Counted from the stretch's first letter, positions 8,633-18,324 are shown. The stretch: 64,000 bases of DNA from Paraburkholderia oxyphila NBRC 105797 (GCF_000685075.1 NZ_BAYD01000003.1:124001-188000); one strand, 5' to 3'. A program made the numbers and translations. Notes: generated by a model not told the origin, from the letters alone.

Positions 8633-9967
8633 ATGTCTTTCGATTTCTTTGCTCCCTGCCCGCGCGGCCTCGAAGCCCCGCTCGCCGCCGAACTGGCTGA
8701 AACCGCGCAGCGGCGCCTGCCGCCCGGCGCGCTCCAGGTCGGCGCCGAAGTGCCCGGCGGCGTGCATTTTCGCGGCAACTGGGCCGGCGGCATGGCCGCA
8801 AACCTGCACTCGCGCATCGCGAGCCGCGTGCTCCTGAAGATCGCCCAGCGGCCCTATCGCGGCGAACAGGACATTTATGCGCTCGCGCGCGAGCAACAGT
8901 GGGAAAAGTGGTTCTCGCCGAACGAGACGATCCGCATCGACATCACCGCGATCAAATCGCCGCTGCGCAGCCTCGAATTCGCCACCCTGCGCGTGAAAGA
9001 CGCGATCTGCGACCGCATGCGCGACAAGGCCGGCGCGCGTCCGAGCGTCGATACCGCGTACCCCGACGTGCGCGTGTTCGCCTTCCTCACCGCGAACGAC
9101 TGCACGCTCTATCTCGACACCTCGGGCGAGCCGCTCTTCAAGCGCGGCTGGCGCCTGGACAAGGGCGCCGCGCCCCTGCGTGAGAATCTCGCCGCCGGCA
9201 TCCTGCGCCTCACGGGCTGGACGCCCGAGATGCCGCTCTACGACCCGATGTGCGGCAGCGGCACGTTTCTCGCGGAAGCCACGCAGGTCGCGCTCGATAT
9301 CGCGCCGGGCCTCACGCGCAGCTTCGGCTTCGAGCGTCTGAAGCAGGCCGATACCGCCGCCTGGCGCCATCTGAAAAGCGAGGCGAATACGGCGCGCAAC
9401 ACGGCCATGAGCCGCGCGACGGAGCTGCGCATCTTCGGCAGCGACATTTCCGACGTCATGCTCGAGAAGGCGCGCGCCAACTTCGCGCGCGCGGGCCTCG
9501 GCAACGTGCCGCTCAAGCAGCTCGATGCGCGCAACATGACGCCGCCCGCCGAGGGCAACGGGATCCTCGTGGCGAATCCGCCGTACGGCGAGCGTATTGA
9601 AGTGCGCGGACGCAATGCGCGCGGCGAGGCCCGCGCGCCCCGCGAGATGCGCGATGACTACGAGGCGCAGGAAGCTTTCCGCCGCGTCCATACCGACGCC
9701 CCCGACGCCGAGTTCTTCCAGGCGCTCGGCGACGCGCTCAAGCAGCGCTTCACCGGCTGGCGCGCGTTCTTCCTCACCTCGGACCGCAAGCTGCCAGGCC
9801 AGTTGCGCCTGCGTGAAGCCGCCAAGACGCCGCTCTTCAATGGCGCGCTCGAATGCCGTCTGTTCCGCTTCGACCTGATCGCCGGCAGCGTGCGCCAGCG
9901 TCCCGCGAATGCCAGCCCGGACGCTGCGGCGGCCAAAGGCCCCGGCAGCGCCGACAACAACGGCTGA
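8633..9967 (+). CDS. THUMP-domain class I SAM-dependent RNA methyltransferase (RlmL N-terminal-like)
   Basis: The protein starts FDFFAPCPRGLEAPL. A THUMP RNA-binding domain covers about residues 50-160, then a Rossmann methyltransferase with the SAM-binding LYDPMCGSGTFLAEA and the catalytic NPPYGERI. It matches the guanine-N2 rRNA methyltransferase half of E. coli RlmL. At 444 residues it lacks the RlmK half fused in E. coli. Its exact substrate, probably 23S rRNA G2445, is inferred from family only. A TACAAT -10 box (GCGTACAATAGCG) lies about 35 bases upstream of the ATG, so it likely has its own promoter. It ends 75 bases from the convergent glycosyltransferase gene. Confidence 0.88.
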   Translation: MSFDFFAPCPRGLEAPLAAELAETAQRRLPPGALQVGAEVPGGVHFRGNWAGGMAANLHSRIASRVLLKIAQRPYRGEQDIYALAREQQWEKWFSPNETIRIDITAIKSPLRSLEFATLRVKDAICDRMRDKAGARPSVDTAYPDVRVFAFLTANDCTLYLDTSGEPLFKRGWRLDKGAAPLRENLAAGILRLTGWTPEMPLYDPMCGSGTFLAEATQVALDIAPGLTRSFGFERLKQADTAAWRHLKSEANTARNTAMSRATELRIFGSDISDVMLEKARANFARAGLGNVPLKQLDARNMTPPAEGNGILVANPPYGERIEVRGRNARGEARAPREMRDDYEAQEAFRRVHTDAPDAEFFQALGDALKQRFTGWRAFFLTSDRKLPGQLRLREAAKTPLFNGALECRLFRFDLIAGSVRQRPANASPDAAAAKGPGSADNNG

Positions 9968-10042
9968 TCGTGACCGCAGCCCATGCGCCGCAGTGCGCGT
10001 GGGCCGCTCATGGCGGCGCGGCCCCTACGCCGCGCACCGCGT

Positions 10043-10837
10043 TCAGACGCGCGCAGGCCCGACGGCCTCGCCGCCCGGCTCGACGGGCAGCGGATATCCT
10101 TCGTACTCCGGAAAGAGCCTGGGCAGCAGGAAAACCGGCAGCGAATGGCGCGAAAAGCAGCGCGAGGTCGAAGCCGGATGGATCAGATGCAGGCAGCTCG
10201 CCTGCGTGTCCTCGGCAGCGAGCACTTTCTGGCCCACCTCCACCACACGGCGGATGAAGCTCTCGTCTTCGCCCAGATCGACGTCGTCGAAGCGCGCGAG
10301 GTCGAAGAGCGCTTTGCGGTACACGTAGGCAAAGCCGTAGAAGAGGATGAAATCGGCACCAATCTGCATCTTCTCGTGGAACGTCACCGTGCTCACTTCC
10401 TTGCCCTTGAGCACATAGTGCAGGCCGACGCGCGCGTTCAGGTCCATGTAGCCCAAAAACTGCGTATGTGGCGCGTACATCCAGAATGTCGAAAGCTTCA
10501 TGAACTGCGCGCCGCTCTCGCGCAATAGCCGCACCATGCCCGAGAGATAGTGCGCGGCGTAGTGGTCGTCGTCGTCGAAGTGGGCGATCAGCTCGCCGCG
10601 CGACTCGCCCACGAGGAAATTGCGCTTCGCGCCAATCGACATGCGCGTTTTCGACCAGTAGTAGCGCACGCGCGGGTCGGTGTCGGCCAGTTGGCGCATG
10701 AAGGCGCTGGGCTGCGGGCTGTCGTCGAGCACGAGCCACTCCCAGTCGACTTGCTGACGCGCCACGCAACGGGCGATCGCGGGCAGGAAAACCTCGCGAT
10801 TAGCCGTGGGCGTGATGATGGAGATGTTTGGAGACAT
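10043..10837 (-). CDS. Family 2 glycosyltransferase
   Basis: A 264-residue GT-A fold glycosyltransferase. NISIITPTANREVFL is the usual family 2 nucleotide-sugar binding start, LVLDDSPQP gives the first Asp pair, and AHFDDDDHYA provides the metal-binding DxD motif around residue 90. No membrane segment is seen, so it acts on the cytoplasmic side. The ATG at 10837 precedes MSPNISII; an upstream in-frame ATG at 10891 would add 18 unrelated residues. It lies 128 bases downstream of another glycosyltransferase and a flippase on the same strand, so it probably adds a sugar to a surface polysaccharide or lipopolysaccharide unit. The sugar is unknown. Confidence 0.85.
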   Translation of the reverse strand: MSPNISIITPTANREVFLPAIARCVARQQVDWEWLVLDDSPQPSAFMRQLADTDPRVRYYWSKTRMSIGAKRNFLVGESRGELIAHFDDDDHYAAHYLSGMVRLLRESGAQFMKLSTFWMYAPHTQFLGYMDLNARVGLHYVLKGKEVSTVTFHEKMQIGADFILFYGFAYVYRKALFDLARFDDVDLGEDESFIRRVVEVGQKVLAAEDTQASCLHLIHPASTSRCFSRHSLPVFLLPRLFPEYEGYPLPVEPGGEAVGPARV

Positions 10838-10965
10838 GTGCTGAGGACGAGTCGAACGGTCTCGCCCATTACAGCAGAAACGTGTCCGCAACTCTCTCGG
10901 AAAAGTCCGGATGTATCGACGAAAGCCGCGTAGGGTTCAATGCATCTGAATTCGGGGTCGCCCGA

Positions 10966-12129
10966 TCAGCTCCATTGCCCATCGCTGACAATTAGCCCGT
11001 CGCGCAGTAATGAGCGCCAACTCTCGTAGTGCGCAGTCGATGGACCGACGAAGTTGGGGCTCTCCGCCTCGGTATCGAGCCGCGACGTGTAGGCGTCGTA
11101 CTCCGAAGTGTGCTGCTGGCGGACCACCTCGGCGTTCAGGCGCACCTTCATGTCGGCGAGGAACTTGAAATGCAGCAGTGCGCCACTGACCTGACCGCCC
11201 GAACGCGCAGACGGCGCATTGATGCGATACGGCCAGACCTCGTGCGTCGCTTTGAGGAAGGCGAAATGCCTGCGCCAATGGACAAGCACCGTCTTGTTGT
11301 GCGCGGGCCCCTTCCAGATATTGTCGGCGAAGTAAGTCCGCCCGCGCACGCCCCCCTTGATCCAGGTCGTGCGGGTGCACGGGTCGAAACTCGCGTGATA
11401 GCCGTTTCTGTCGTACAGCGCGCAGACGGTCAAAGGATCGACACCGGGAGCGCACAGGTTCTCTTCCGGCGCACGCGCGCTATACATGTCCAGCATCAGC
11501 ACGTTCATCGACTGCTGGCCAGTGCGTTCGAAATGCTCGGTCAGCATCGGAATGGTCTTGACGTCGCTATCTGGGAAAACGAGGAATTCGTCCGCGTCGA
11601 TGTAGAGAACCCATTTCCGGTGACAATACTTCGACAGGATGGCGTTGATCCAGTCGACGCCGAAACGCGTGCGCTTGAAGTCGCCATCCGCATAAAAGTA
11701 CGACACGCCGGGGCGGCCTTTGACCCATTCGGCCAGGCCATCGGTGGAGCGGTTGTCGACGATGATGAACTCGTTGATGCCGAGGCGCCGATAGTGGTTC
11801 AGAAAGGCCTCGAGGCGCGACGCTTCGTTGTAGACGTGCATGATAATGACGTGCCTGGCCTCCCTGAGTCCGGGCGAAAGCCGCACGCAAGTGAGCTGTC
11901 GATAGTGCGCGATATTGCGGATATGCGCCTTGGCGAATGCTTTGACACTGTGGAGCGCACGCGCGAGCGCGCCGACCTTCGCGGGCTCGCCCGCGTCGTA
12001 TTCCCAGCACAAGCCTCGCCCGGCAGGCGGGCGTGACGGCGTAGCCGTTTCGCGCGGATGGCCCGCAACGTGACGAATGGAAGCTCCGGGTGCCGCCTCG
12101 GAAGACACACTGTTATTGACTGGATTCAC
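10966..12129 (-). CDS. Glycosyltransferase family 2-like protein
   Basis: A 387-residue protein of the Glyco_tranf_2_4 / GT92-like group. The core runs from about residue 90: HVIIMHVYNEASRLEAFLNHY, FIIVDNRSTDG and the metal site YIDADEFLVFP, with further conserved W and H residues towards the C-terminus. The first 60 residues are low-complexity. The start is a GTG at 12129 with GGAG seven bases before it; no ATG is available until residue 95. The start overlaps the flippase stop by 17 bases, implying one transcript and coupled translation. The acceptor and sugar cannot be read from sequence. Confidence 0.85.
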   Translation of the reverse strand: MNPVNNSVSSEAAPGASIRHVAGHPRETATPSRPPAGRGLCWEYDAGEPAKVGALARALHSVKAFAKAHIRNIAHYRQLTCVRLSPGLREARHVIIMHVYNEASRLEAFLNHYRRLGINEFIIVDNRSTDGLAEWVKGRPGVSYFYADGDFKRTRFGVDWINAILSKYCHRKWVLYIDADEFLVFPDSDVKTIPMLTEHFERTGQQSMNVLMLDMYSARAPEENLCAPGVDPLTVCALYDRNGYHASFDPCTRTTWIKGGVRGRTYFADNIWKGPAHNKTVLVHWRRHFAFLKATHEVWPYRINAPSARSGGQVSGALLHFKFLADMKVRLNAEVVRQQHTSEYDAYTSRLDTEAESPNFVGPSTAHYESWRSLLRDGLIVSDGQWS

Positions 12130-13657
12130 GTGTTACTCCGTTGCTGGACGTTGCGCCGCTCGCCGTCTGATGCCCCGCGCCCCCGTGAGCGCGTCCGTGT
12201 ATGCGCTCGAGCAACGAAGCGAGCGTCTGCACGATACGGGCGCGCAATCGAGGCTCGACCGATAGCGACCAGGCGAGGGCTGCGCAGGTTAAACCGATCC
12301 AGACGAAAAGGCCCATGAGCGAGAGCGGATCGAGGACGTATGAGCCCGCGTAGGCCGCAAGGATCAAGACCAGTGGCACGCCAAACTGCCGCAGCGGATT
12401 CGGGCCGATGCGCGCCGCCCAAAAGACGAGCACGCCGTCGAGTGCGCAGCGGGCGCTCCAGGCGAGCGCCGCGCCCAAGACACCGAGGGCATGGAGCGCC
12501 CACCAGAGGCCGGCGATGAACAGCACGGTTTCGATAATCTGAAAGCGCGCCACGATACCCGGACGCCCAATGGCCTGCAGATGGCAGGCAGGGACATAGG
12601 CCAGACAATTGATCCAGACGCCAAGCAGAATGGTCTCGCCGACCGAGGACGCCTTGCTCGCGAAGTCGTGCCCCACCCACATCGAAAGAAACGGCTGCAT
12701 CAGAAAGATGCCGAACACGACGGCCGGCGTCATCGCGGAGCTGAGCCCGCGCACGGCCGCACGGGAGAGCTGGGCGGCATCCTGGCTTTCGAGCGCCGAC
12801 AGGCGGGGGAACAGCGTGCGCGTAATGACGCTGGGCAACAGCCGTGCGCGCACGGCAAGACTGAACGGCACCTGATAGTAGGCGACCGCAGGCGGGCCGA
12901 GCACGCTGCCGATGAGCAGGCGATCGGCGGTCTCGAGCACCGGTGTTGCGAGACTCGATATGCTGATCCAGGCACCATAGGAAAAGAGCTGCCTGACGTG
13001 CCGCCGTGCAGGAGGCGCCGCAAGCCGCAACGGAAAGACATGCGCCATCATGGCAAACGTGATGACGAGCGAGGTGACGCTGGCGATCAGCGTTGCGTAG
13101 ACGAGATAGCGCAGGCTCGGCCCAAACAAGAGCGCGAAACTGAGCGGTACAAGCTGGAACAGCATGACAACCGGAACCTGCACGGCATTGACCGCGCCGA
13201 ATTTTTCGCGGCCCGACATGGCGCCATTGCAGACGTTGATCAGGTTCGTCAGCGGCACGAGGAAACAGATCCATGACAGCGCGGGCCGCAGTTCCGCGCT
13301 TAGTGTCGGGCTGATGTCGAATTGCGCGAGCATGACATGCATGAGCGCAAACAGCAACACCGCGCCGACGAGGCCGAAGCCGAGATTCAGCAACAGGGCG
13401 GTCCAGACAACGGACTCCCGCTCGGCCGGCGTCTCGTCCTCGAGCTGGGCAATCCGATTGGAGGTTGCGGCGGAAAGGCCGAGATCGAAGAATCCGAAAT
13501 ACCCCTGCAGCATCCAGAGGATAGCCAGCACGCCGAAGCGCTCCGCGCCGATATGGTGCAGATAAATCGGTGTAGTGACGAGCGAGACAAATGTGGGCAG
13601 CACACTGCCCAGCAAGTTGAATATCGCGCTTCGTCTGAGGCTGGGCTTGGTGGTCAT
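12113..13657 (-). CDS. Wzx-like polysaccharide flippase (MOP superfamily)
   Basis: A 514-residue membrane protein with about 12-14 predicted helices and the MATE/MOP-family layout. The N-terminus, NLLGSVLPTFVSLVTTPIYLHHIG, is typical of oligosaccharide flippases that turn lipid-linked units across the inner membrane. It is the first gene of a three-gene locus with two glycosyltransferases. No polymerase (Wzy) or chain-length regulator is nearby, so the locus is either a small accessory set or a fragment working with genes elsewhere. The ATG at 13657 gives MTTKPSLRRSAIFN; no strong ribosome site precedes it. Confidence 0.85.
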   Translation of the reverse strand: MTTKPSLRRSAIFNLLGSVLPTFVSLVTTPIYLHHIGAERFGVLAILWMLQGYFGFFDLGLSAATSNRIAQLEDETPAERESVVWTALLLNLGFGLVGAVLLFALMHVMLAQFDISPTLSAELRPALSWICFLVPLTNLINVCNGAMSGREKFGAVNAVQVPVVMLFQLVPLSFALLFGPSLRYLVYATLIASVTSLVITFAMMAHVFPLRLAAPPARRHVRQLFSYGAWISISSLATPVLETADRLLIGSVLGPPAVAYYQVPFSLAVRARLLPSVITRTLFPRLSALESQDAAQLSRAAVRGLSSAMTPAVVFGIFLMQPFLSMWVGHDFASKASSVGETILLGVWINCLAYVPACHLQAIGRPGIVARFQIIETVLFIAGLWWALHALGVLGAALAWSARCALDGVLVFWAARIGPNPLRQFGVPLVLILAAYAGSYVLDPLSLMGLFVWIGLTCAALAWSLSVEPRLRARIVQTLASLLERIHGRAHGGAGHQTASGATSSNGVTRESSQ

Positions 13658-14069
13658 GGTGTGTGGTAGGGCAGGCCAGCGGCGAATGACGCACGCGGCT
13701 CTCGCGGCGAGCAGGTTCGGTGGATTGTGCCTGCAGGATTTCGTGCTGTTCGTGCGCGGCCGTACGCTGACGATGCTTCTGTCCGCGCGCCCCAGGCAGG
13801 CGAACGCGCGCTCAAAACCGCATGAACGCAGGCTCAGGCTGGGGTTCGATCGTGGCCTGAACCGCGCGGCCGTGCGGACTTTCCGTTGGCCCACCCGCTG
13901 GCCCCACCCTGCTGACAGCACGCTGTCAGTAGCCCCATTGCACACTGTCTCTACGCCAACCCGCCCTGCGCAAAGCACACAGCGGGCCCGTCGGCGCCAT
14001 GGCATCCCGCCAGCTGCCGCCATTTCACCGCATCTGCCATCGACACTTTTGGCATCCGAGGAGCGCATC
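13658..14069. other. Divergent intergenic region, flippase / VOC protein
   Basis: About 412 bases between two divergent genes. Apart from the palindrome at 13912-13929, listed separately, I see no gene. The part nearest the flippase is less GC-rich but has no recognised element. Confidence 0.4.
13912..13929. promoter_or_regulatory. 18-bp palindrome, possible operator
   Basis: CTGACAGC, 2 bases, GCTGTCAG is a perfect 8-bp inverted repeat about 140 bases before the VOC gene and 255 bases before the flippase start. Its compact dyad resembles a dimeric regulator's site. No T-run follows, so it is not a terminator. Which gene it serves is unknown. Confidence 0.4.
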
Positions 14070-14459
14070 ATGTCGACCGAAGTTTCCCGTGTCATCTCGT
14101 GGTTCGAAATCCCCGCGCACGATCTGGACCGCGCCGCCACTTTCTACGAAGCCGCTTTCGATGTGCCGTTGCAGCGCGAAGTTGTCGGCGGGGTGCCGAT
14201 GGCGCTGTTCGCCCACACGGAAGCCGAGACCGGCGGCTGCATCGTGTTCAATCCGCACGACGCCAAGCCGGACCCGAAAGGCGTGCTCGTGTATCTGAAC
14301 GCGCAGCCGTCGGTCACGGCGGTGCTGGACCGCGTGGAAAAGGCCGGCGGCAAGAAACAGGGCCCGGCGGTGGAGCTGCCGAACAATTACGGCTATATCG
14401 GCTTCTTCATCGATACCGAAGGCAACCGCGTCGGCCTGCACGCCGCCAAGCTCGGCTGA
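14070..14459 (+). CDS. VOC family (glyoxalase/dioxygenase-fold) protein
   Basis: A 129-residue single-domain vicinal-oxygen-chelate protein. It has the paired beta-alpha-beta-beta-beta units, visible as VISWFEIPAHDLDRAATFYEAAF at the start and NNYGYIGFFIDTEGNRVGLH at the end. This subgroup is annotated as glyoxalase-like of unknown substrate. The ATG at 14070 follows GAGGAG by 6 bases. A gene for a WYL regulator follows on the same strand 158 bases later, and such regulators often accompany VOC proteins, so the pair may be functionally linked. Confidence 0.85.
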   Translation: MSTEVSRVISWFEIPAHDLDRAATFYEAAFDVPLQREVVGGVPMALFAHTEAETGGCIVFNPHDAKPDPKGVLVYLNAQPSVTAVLDRVEKAGGKKQGPAVELPNNYGYIGFFIDTEGNRVGLHAAKLG

Positions 14460-14617
14460 GCGCTGCGGCACGCGATCGGCGCTATCATCTGCGCTGACGT
14501 CCATGCGCCGGCGCAGATGCGCTGGCGCATTGGCGCTACCGCGCCCGCCCGGGCTCTGCCCGCGGCGCGGTCCACGCCGCAGTCCGCCCCCAGTCCACCG
14601 TCCTGGCCCGCCCCACC

Positions 14618-15304
14618 ATGACCCGCCGAGCCGACCGCCTGTTCCGCATCGCCGAACTGCTGCGCGGCCGCCGCCTCACCACCGCGCAGCAGCTCGCGCA
14701 GTGGCTCGAGGTGTCGCCGCGCACTGTCTATCGCGACGTGCGCGACCTGCAGCTCTCGGGCGTGCCGATCGAAGGCGAAGCGGGCATCGGCTACCGGCTC
14801 GCGCGCACGGCGAGCCTGCCGCCGCTCACCTTCACCGCCGACGAGCTCACCGCCCTCGCGGTGGGCGCGCGCATGGCCGAGTCCTGGGGCGGCGCCGTGC
14901 TGGCGGGCGGCGCGCGCGGCGCGCTCGCAAAGATCGCCGCCGCGATGCCCGCCGAGAAACGGGCCGTGCTCGAGCGCATCGCCGTATTCGCACCGTCGTA
15001 TCACGTCGACCCGGCTTATTCGGAGAAAGTGGACGCGTTGCATCGCGCCGTCGACTCGCGGCTCGTGGTGCGCTTCGCGTATTGCGACCGGATCGGCGCA
15101 CACACGGAGCGGCGCATCTGGCCGCTCGGGCTCGTGTACTGGGGCGCGCAGTGGACCGTGGGCGCGTGGTGCGAAATGCGCGAGGACTTCCGCAACTTCA
15201 ACATCGCGCGGATGAACGGCGTGGAACTGCTCGAGCCGTTTCCCGACGTGAGCGGACGACGCCTCGCCGACTATCTGCGGCGCGTGGAAGCGCCATCGAA
15301 ATAA
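14618..15304 (+). CDS. YafY-type helix-turn-helix regulator with WYL domain
   Basis: A 228-residue transcription factor. A winged helix-turn-helix at residues 1-60 (RADRLFRIAELLRGRRLTTAQQLAQ, VSPRTVYRDVRDL) is followed by a WYL ligand-sensing domain at about 135-225, with FAYCDR and RRIWPLGLVYWG. WYL proteins respond to small ligands or nucleic acid and act as activators or repressors. The target may be the upstream VOC gene. The ATG at 14618 lies just before the helix-turn-helix. A hairpin terminator follows 21 bases after the stop. Confidence 0.9.
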   Translation: MTRRADRLFRIAELLRGRRLTTAQQLAQWLEVSPRTVYRDVRDLQLSGVPIEGEAGIGYRLARTASLPPLTFTADELTALAVGARMAESWGGAVLAGGARGALAKIAAAMPAEKRAVLERIAVFAPSYHVDPAYSEKVDALHRAVDSRLVVRFAYCDRIGAHTERRIWPLGLVYWGAQWTVGAWCEMREDFRNFNIARMNGVELLEPFPDVSGRRLADYLRRVEAPSK

Positions 15305-15324
15305 CGCCGCATGCGGGCATAAAA

Positions 15325-15348
15325 AAAGCGCGCATCGCTGCGCGCTTT
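15325..15348. terminator. Bidirectional terminator between WYL regulator and pntB
   Basis: A perfect 10-bp stem (AAAGCGCGCA with TGCGCGCTTT) and a 4-base loop. On the minus strand it is followed by a run of seven T, giving a strong end for the pnt operon. On the plus strand the T-run is short. Confidence 0.85.
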
Positions 15349-15382
15349 GTGCTGGCCGGAAGGCTTAAGCGTTCGGCAAGGC

Positions 15383-16837
15383 TTATTCCGTCGCCTTGAC
15401 CATGTCCTCGATCACCTTCTTCGCATCGCCGAACACCATCATCGTCTTGTCCATGTAGAACAGCTCGTTGTCGAGGCCGGCGTAGCCCGATGCCATCGAC
15501 CGCTTGTTGACGATCACCGTGCGTGCCTTGTAAGCCTCGATGATTGGCATGCCTGCGATCGGCGACTTCGGATCGTTCTTCGCCGCCGGGTTCACCACGT
15601 CGTTCGCGCCCAGCACGAGCACAACGTCGACCTGACCAAACTCGCCGTTGATGTCCTCCATTTCATGGACGATCTCGTACGGCACTTCGGCTTCCGCGAG
15701 CAGCACGTTCATGTGGCCCGGCATGCGGCCCGCCACCGGGTGAATCGCGTACTTCACGTCGACGCCCTTCTCGACGAGCTTGTCGGTCAGCTCCTTCAGC
15801 GCATGCTGCGCACGCGCCACCGCGAGACCATAGCCCGGCACGATCACCACCGATTCGGCATTGCCGAGCATGAACGCGGCATCGTCGGCCGAGCCCGACT
15901 TCACCGGACGCTGCTCCTGCGTGCCGCCCGAAGCCGCCGCGCCCGCTTCCGAGCCAAAGCCGCCGAGAATCACGTTGAAGAACGAGCGGTTCATCGCCTT
16001 GCACATGATGTACGAGAGAATCGCACCCGACGAGCCCACCAGCGACCCGGCGATGATCAGCATCGCGTTGTTCAGCGAGAAGCCGATGCCCGCCGCCGCC
16101 CACCCCGAGTACGAGTTCAGCATCGACACCACGACAGGCATGTCCGCCCCGCCGATCGGAATGATGATGAGCACGCCCAGCGCGAACGCGATCGCCGTCA
16201 TGATGATGAACGGCAGCCACGATTGCGTCAGGAAGAACAGGATGCCGAAGCCGATCATGCCGAGCGCGAGCATCAGGTTGATCAGGTGCTGGCCCGCGTA
16301 GACCACGGGTGCGCCCTGGAACAGCCTGAACTTGTACTTGCCCGAGAGCTTGCCGAAGGCGATCACCGAACCCGAGAACGTAATCGCGCCCACGAACGTG
16401 CCGATGAACAGCTCGATGCGGTTGCCGTACGGCAGGAAGCCCGGATACGGCGCATCTTCGGCCACGAGTCCGAACGCGGCCGGCTCCGACACGACCGCAT
16501 ACGCGATGCACACCGCCGCGAGACCGATCAGCGAGTGCATGGCCGCGACGAGTTCGGGCATCTTGGTCATCTCGACGCGCGCGGCCACAAACGCACCCAG
16601 CCCGCCACCGACCACCAGCGCCCCGAACAGCAGCGCGAGGCCGAGCCCGAGGTTCGAGCCGAACTGGGCGGACTGCTTCGCGATCAGCGCGATGGTGGTG
16701 AGAATGGCGATGGCCATGCCCACCATGCCGAACATATTGCCGGCGCGCGCACTGCGCGGGTTCGACAAGCCCTTGAGCGCCTGGATGAAGCAGACTGACG
16801 CCACCAGGTAGAGCAGCGTAACGACGTTCATGCTCAT
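15383..16837 (-). CDS. pntB: NAD(P) transhydrogenase subunit beta
   Basis: PntB (484 residues) carries most of the proton-translocating membrane helices (about residues 1-290) and the NADP(H)-binding domain III at the C-terminus. There, VIVPGYGLAVARAQHA is the nucleotide-binding fingerprint and GANDVVNPAA contacts NADP. The complex moves hydride from NADH to NADP+ using the proton gradient, supplying NADPH. Its ATG directly follows the pntAB stop (TAAATG), showing tight coupling. It is the last gene of the three-gene operon. Confidence 0.97.
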   Translation of the reverse strand: MSMNVVTLLYLVASVCFIQALKGLSNPRSARAGNMFGMVGMAIAILTTIALIAKQSAQFGSNLGLGLALLFGALVVGGGLGAFVAARVEMTKMPELVAAMHSLIGLAAVCIAYAVVSEPAAFGLVAEDAPYPGFLPYGNRIELFIGTFVGAITFSGSVIAFGKLSGKYKFRLFQGAPVVYAGQHLINLMLALGMIGFGILFFLTQSWLPFIIMTAIAFALGVLIIIPIGGADMPVVVSMLNSYSGWAAAGIGFSLNNAMLIIAGSLVGSSGAILSYIMCKAMNRSFFNVILGGFGSEAGAAASGGTQEQRPVKSGSADDAAFMLGNAESVVIVPGYGLAVARAQHALKELTDKLVEKGVDVKYAIHPVAGRMPGHMNVLLAEAEVPYEIVHEMEDINGEFGQVDVVLVLGANDVVNPAAKNDPKSPIAGMPIIEAYKARTVIVNKRSMASGYAGLDNELFYMDKTMMVFGDAKKVIEDMVKATE

Positions 16838-17158
16838 TTACGCACCCTCCTTCGCGGCCACCTTCTTCGGCTCCTTCTTGCGGAACATCTCCAGCATGCG
16901 CCGCGTGACGAGGAAGCCGCCGAACACATTCACCGCCGCGAGCAGCACGGCAAAAGTGCCAAAGAACTTGCCCGGGCCGCCCACCGTGAGCCCGGTGGCC
17001 AGCATCGCACCGACGATCACGATGGCCGAGATCGCATTGGTCACGGCCATGAGCGGCGTATGCAGCGCCGGCGTGACATTCCACACCACGTGATAGCCCA
17101 CATACACGGCCAGCACGAAGATGATCAGGTTGATGACGGTATGGTTGATCAGTTCCAT
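16838..17158 (-). CDS. pntAB: NAD(P) transhydrogenase subunit alpha, membrane part (PntAB)
   Basis: A 106-residue membrane subunit with three to four helices, starting [21 protein letters not shown] and ending in a basic tail ([14 protein letters not shown]). It corresponds to the C-terminal membrane portion of E. coli PntA, which is a separate gene here, as in Rhodospirillum rubrum and Burkholderia. The ATG at 17158 has AGGAG nine bases before it, and the stop abuts the pntB start. Confidence 0.93.
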   Translation of the reverse strand: MELINHTVINLIIFVLAVYVGYHVVWNVTPALHTPLMAVTNAISAIVIVGAMLATGLTVGGPGKFFGTFAVLLAAVNVFGGFLVTRRMLEMFRKKEPKKVAAKEGA

Positions 17159-17172
17159 TGCCGGGTCTCCTC

Positions 17173-18324
17173 TCAGGTCTTGCGCGTGACGGCCCCGTCG
17201 CGGGCCAGCAGCGTGGCCGCGACGATGTCGTCCGCGAGATCGATGTTCAGCGCGCCTTCCTTGGTCACGATCAGCTTCAGGAAGTCGAGCAGGTTGCGCG
17301 CGTAGAGCGACGAGGCATCGGCGGCCACCATCGACGCGAGGTTCGTGTAGCCGCAGATCTGCACGCTGTGGTGCGTGACCACCTTGTCCGCTTCGGTGAG
17401 CGGGCAATTGCCGCCGCGCCGTCCCGTTGCCGGATCGGCCACGGGGCCGCGTCCTGCCGCGAGGTCGATCACCACGGAGCCCGGCTTCATCGCCTGCACG
17501 GTTTCCGAGGGCAGCAGCGTGGGCGCGTCGCGTCCCGGAATCAGCGCAGTCGAAATGACGATATCGGCCTGCTTCGCGCGCTCGTGCACGAGCGCGGACT
17601 GGCGCGCGAGCCACGAGGGCGGCATCGGCCGCGCGTAGCCGCCCACGCCTTGCGCCGCTTCGCGCTCCTCATCGGTTTCGTACGGCACGTCGATGAACTT
17701 CGCGCCCAGCGACTCGATCTGCTCCTTGACGGCAGGACGCACGTCCGAGGCTTCGATCACGGCGCCCATGCGCTTGGCCGTGGCGATGGCCTGCAGGCCC
17801 GCCACGCCCGCGCCCAGAATCAGCACGCGCGCGGCCTTCACGGTGCCGGCGGCCGTCATGAGCATCGGCATGAAGCGCGGATAGAGGTTCGCGGCCACGA
17901 GCACCGCCTTGTAGCCGGCGATGTTGGCCTGCGAGGACAGCACGTCGAGGCTCTGCGCGCGCGTGGTGCGCGGCGCGGCTTCGAGCGCGAAGGCCGTGAG
18001 CCCGGCCTCGGCAAGCTTCTGCGCGTTCTCGGCATTAAAGGGATCGAGCATGCCGGCCAGCACCGCACCGCGTTTCATGAACGCGAGCTCGCTGACCGAA
18101 GGCGACTGGACCTTGAGCACGAGCTCGGCGCCGAAGGCGGCGGCCGCATCGGCGACCTGCGCGCCCGCGGCCACATAGGCCTCGTCGGGAAAGCTCGCGC
18201 CGGTGCCGGCGCCTGCCTGAATCGTGACCGTGTGACCCTGCGCGACGTACTTCTTCACGGTCTCCGGTGTCGCGGCCACGCGGGTTTCATTCGCCCGGGT
18301 TTCCGCGGGCACTCCAATATGCAT
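17173..18324 (-). CDS. pntAA: NAD(P) transhydrogenase subunit alpha, NAD-binding part (PntAA)
   Basis: The 383-residue soluble NAD(H)-binding domain I. It begins [20 protein letters not shown], shared with alanine dehydrogenase, and has the Rossmann fingerprint [13 protein letters not shown] at about residue 170, followed by Asp (EASDVRP) for NAD specificity. It binds PntAB/PntB on the cytoplasmic side. GGAGG lies seven bases before the ATG. It heads the operon; the promoter lies in the 311-base gap shared with the NUDIX gene, which contains two palindromes. Confidence 0.95.
   Translation of the reverse strand: MHIGVPAETRANETRVAATPETVKKYVAQGHTVTIQAGAGTGASFPDEAYVAAGAQVADAAAAFGAELVLKVQSPSVSELAFMKRGAVLAGMLDPFNAENAQKLAEAGLTAFALEAAPRTTRAQSLDVLSSQANIAGYKAVLVAANLYPRFMPMLMTAAGTVKAARVLILGAGVAGLQAIATAKRMGAVIEASDVRPAVKEQIESLGAKFIDVPYETDEEREAAQGVGGYARPMPPSWLARQSALVHERAKQADIVISTALIPGRDAPTLLPSETVQAMKPGSVVIDLAAGRGPVADPATGRRGGNCPLTEADKVVTHHSVQICGYTNLASMVAADASSLYARNLLDFLKLIVTKEGALNIDLADDIVAATLLARDGAVTRKT

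Noticed and set aside
15347..16798. 483-codon plus-strand open frame over pntB
   Set aside because: pntB on the minus strand is unambiguous; the other frame has no family features.
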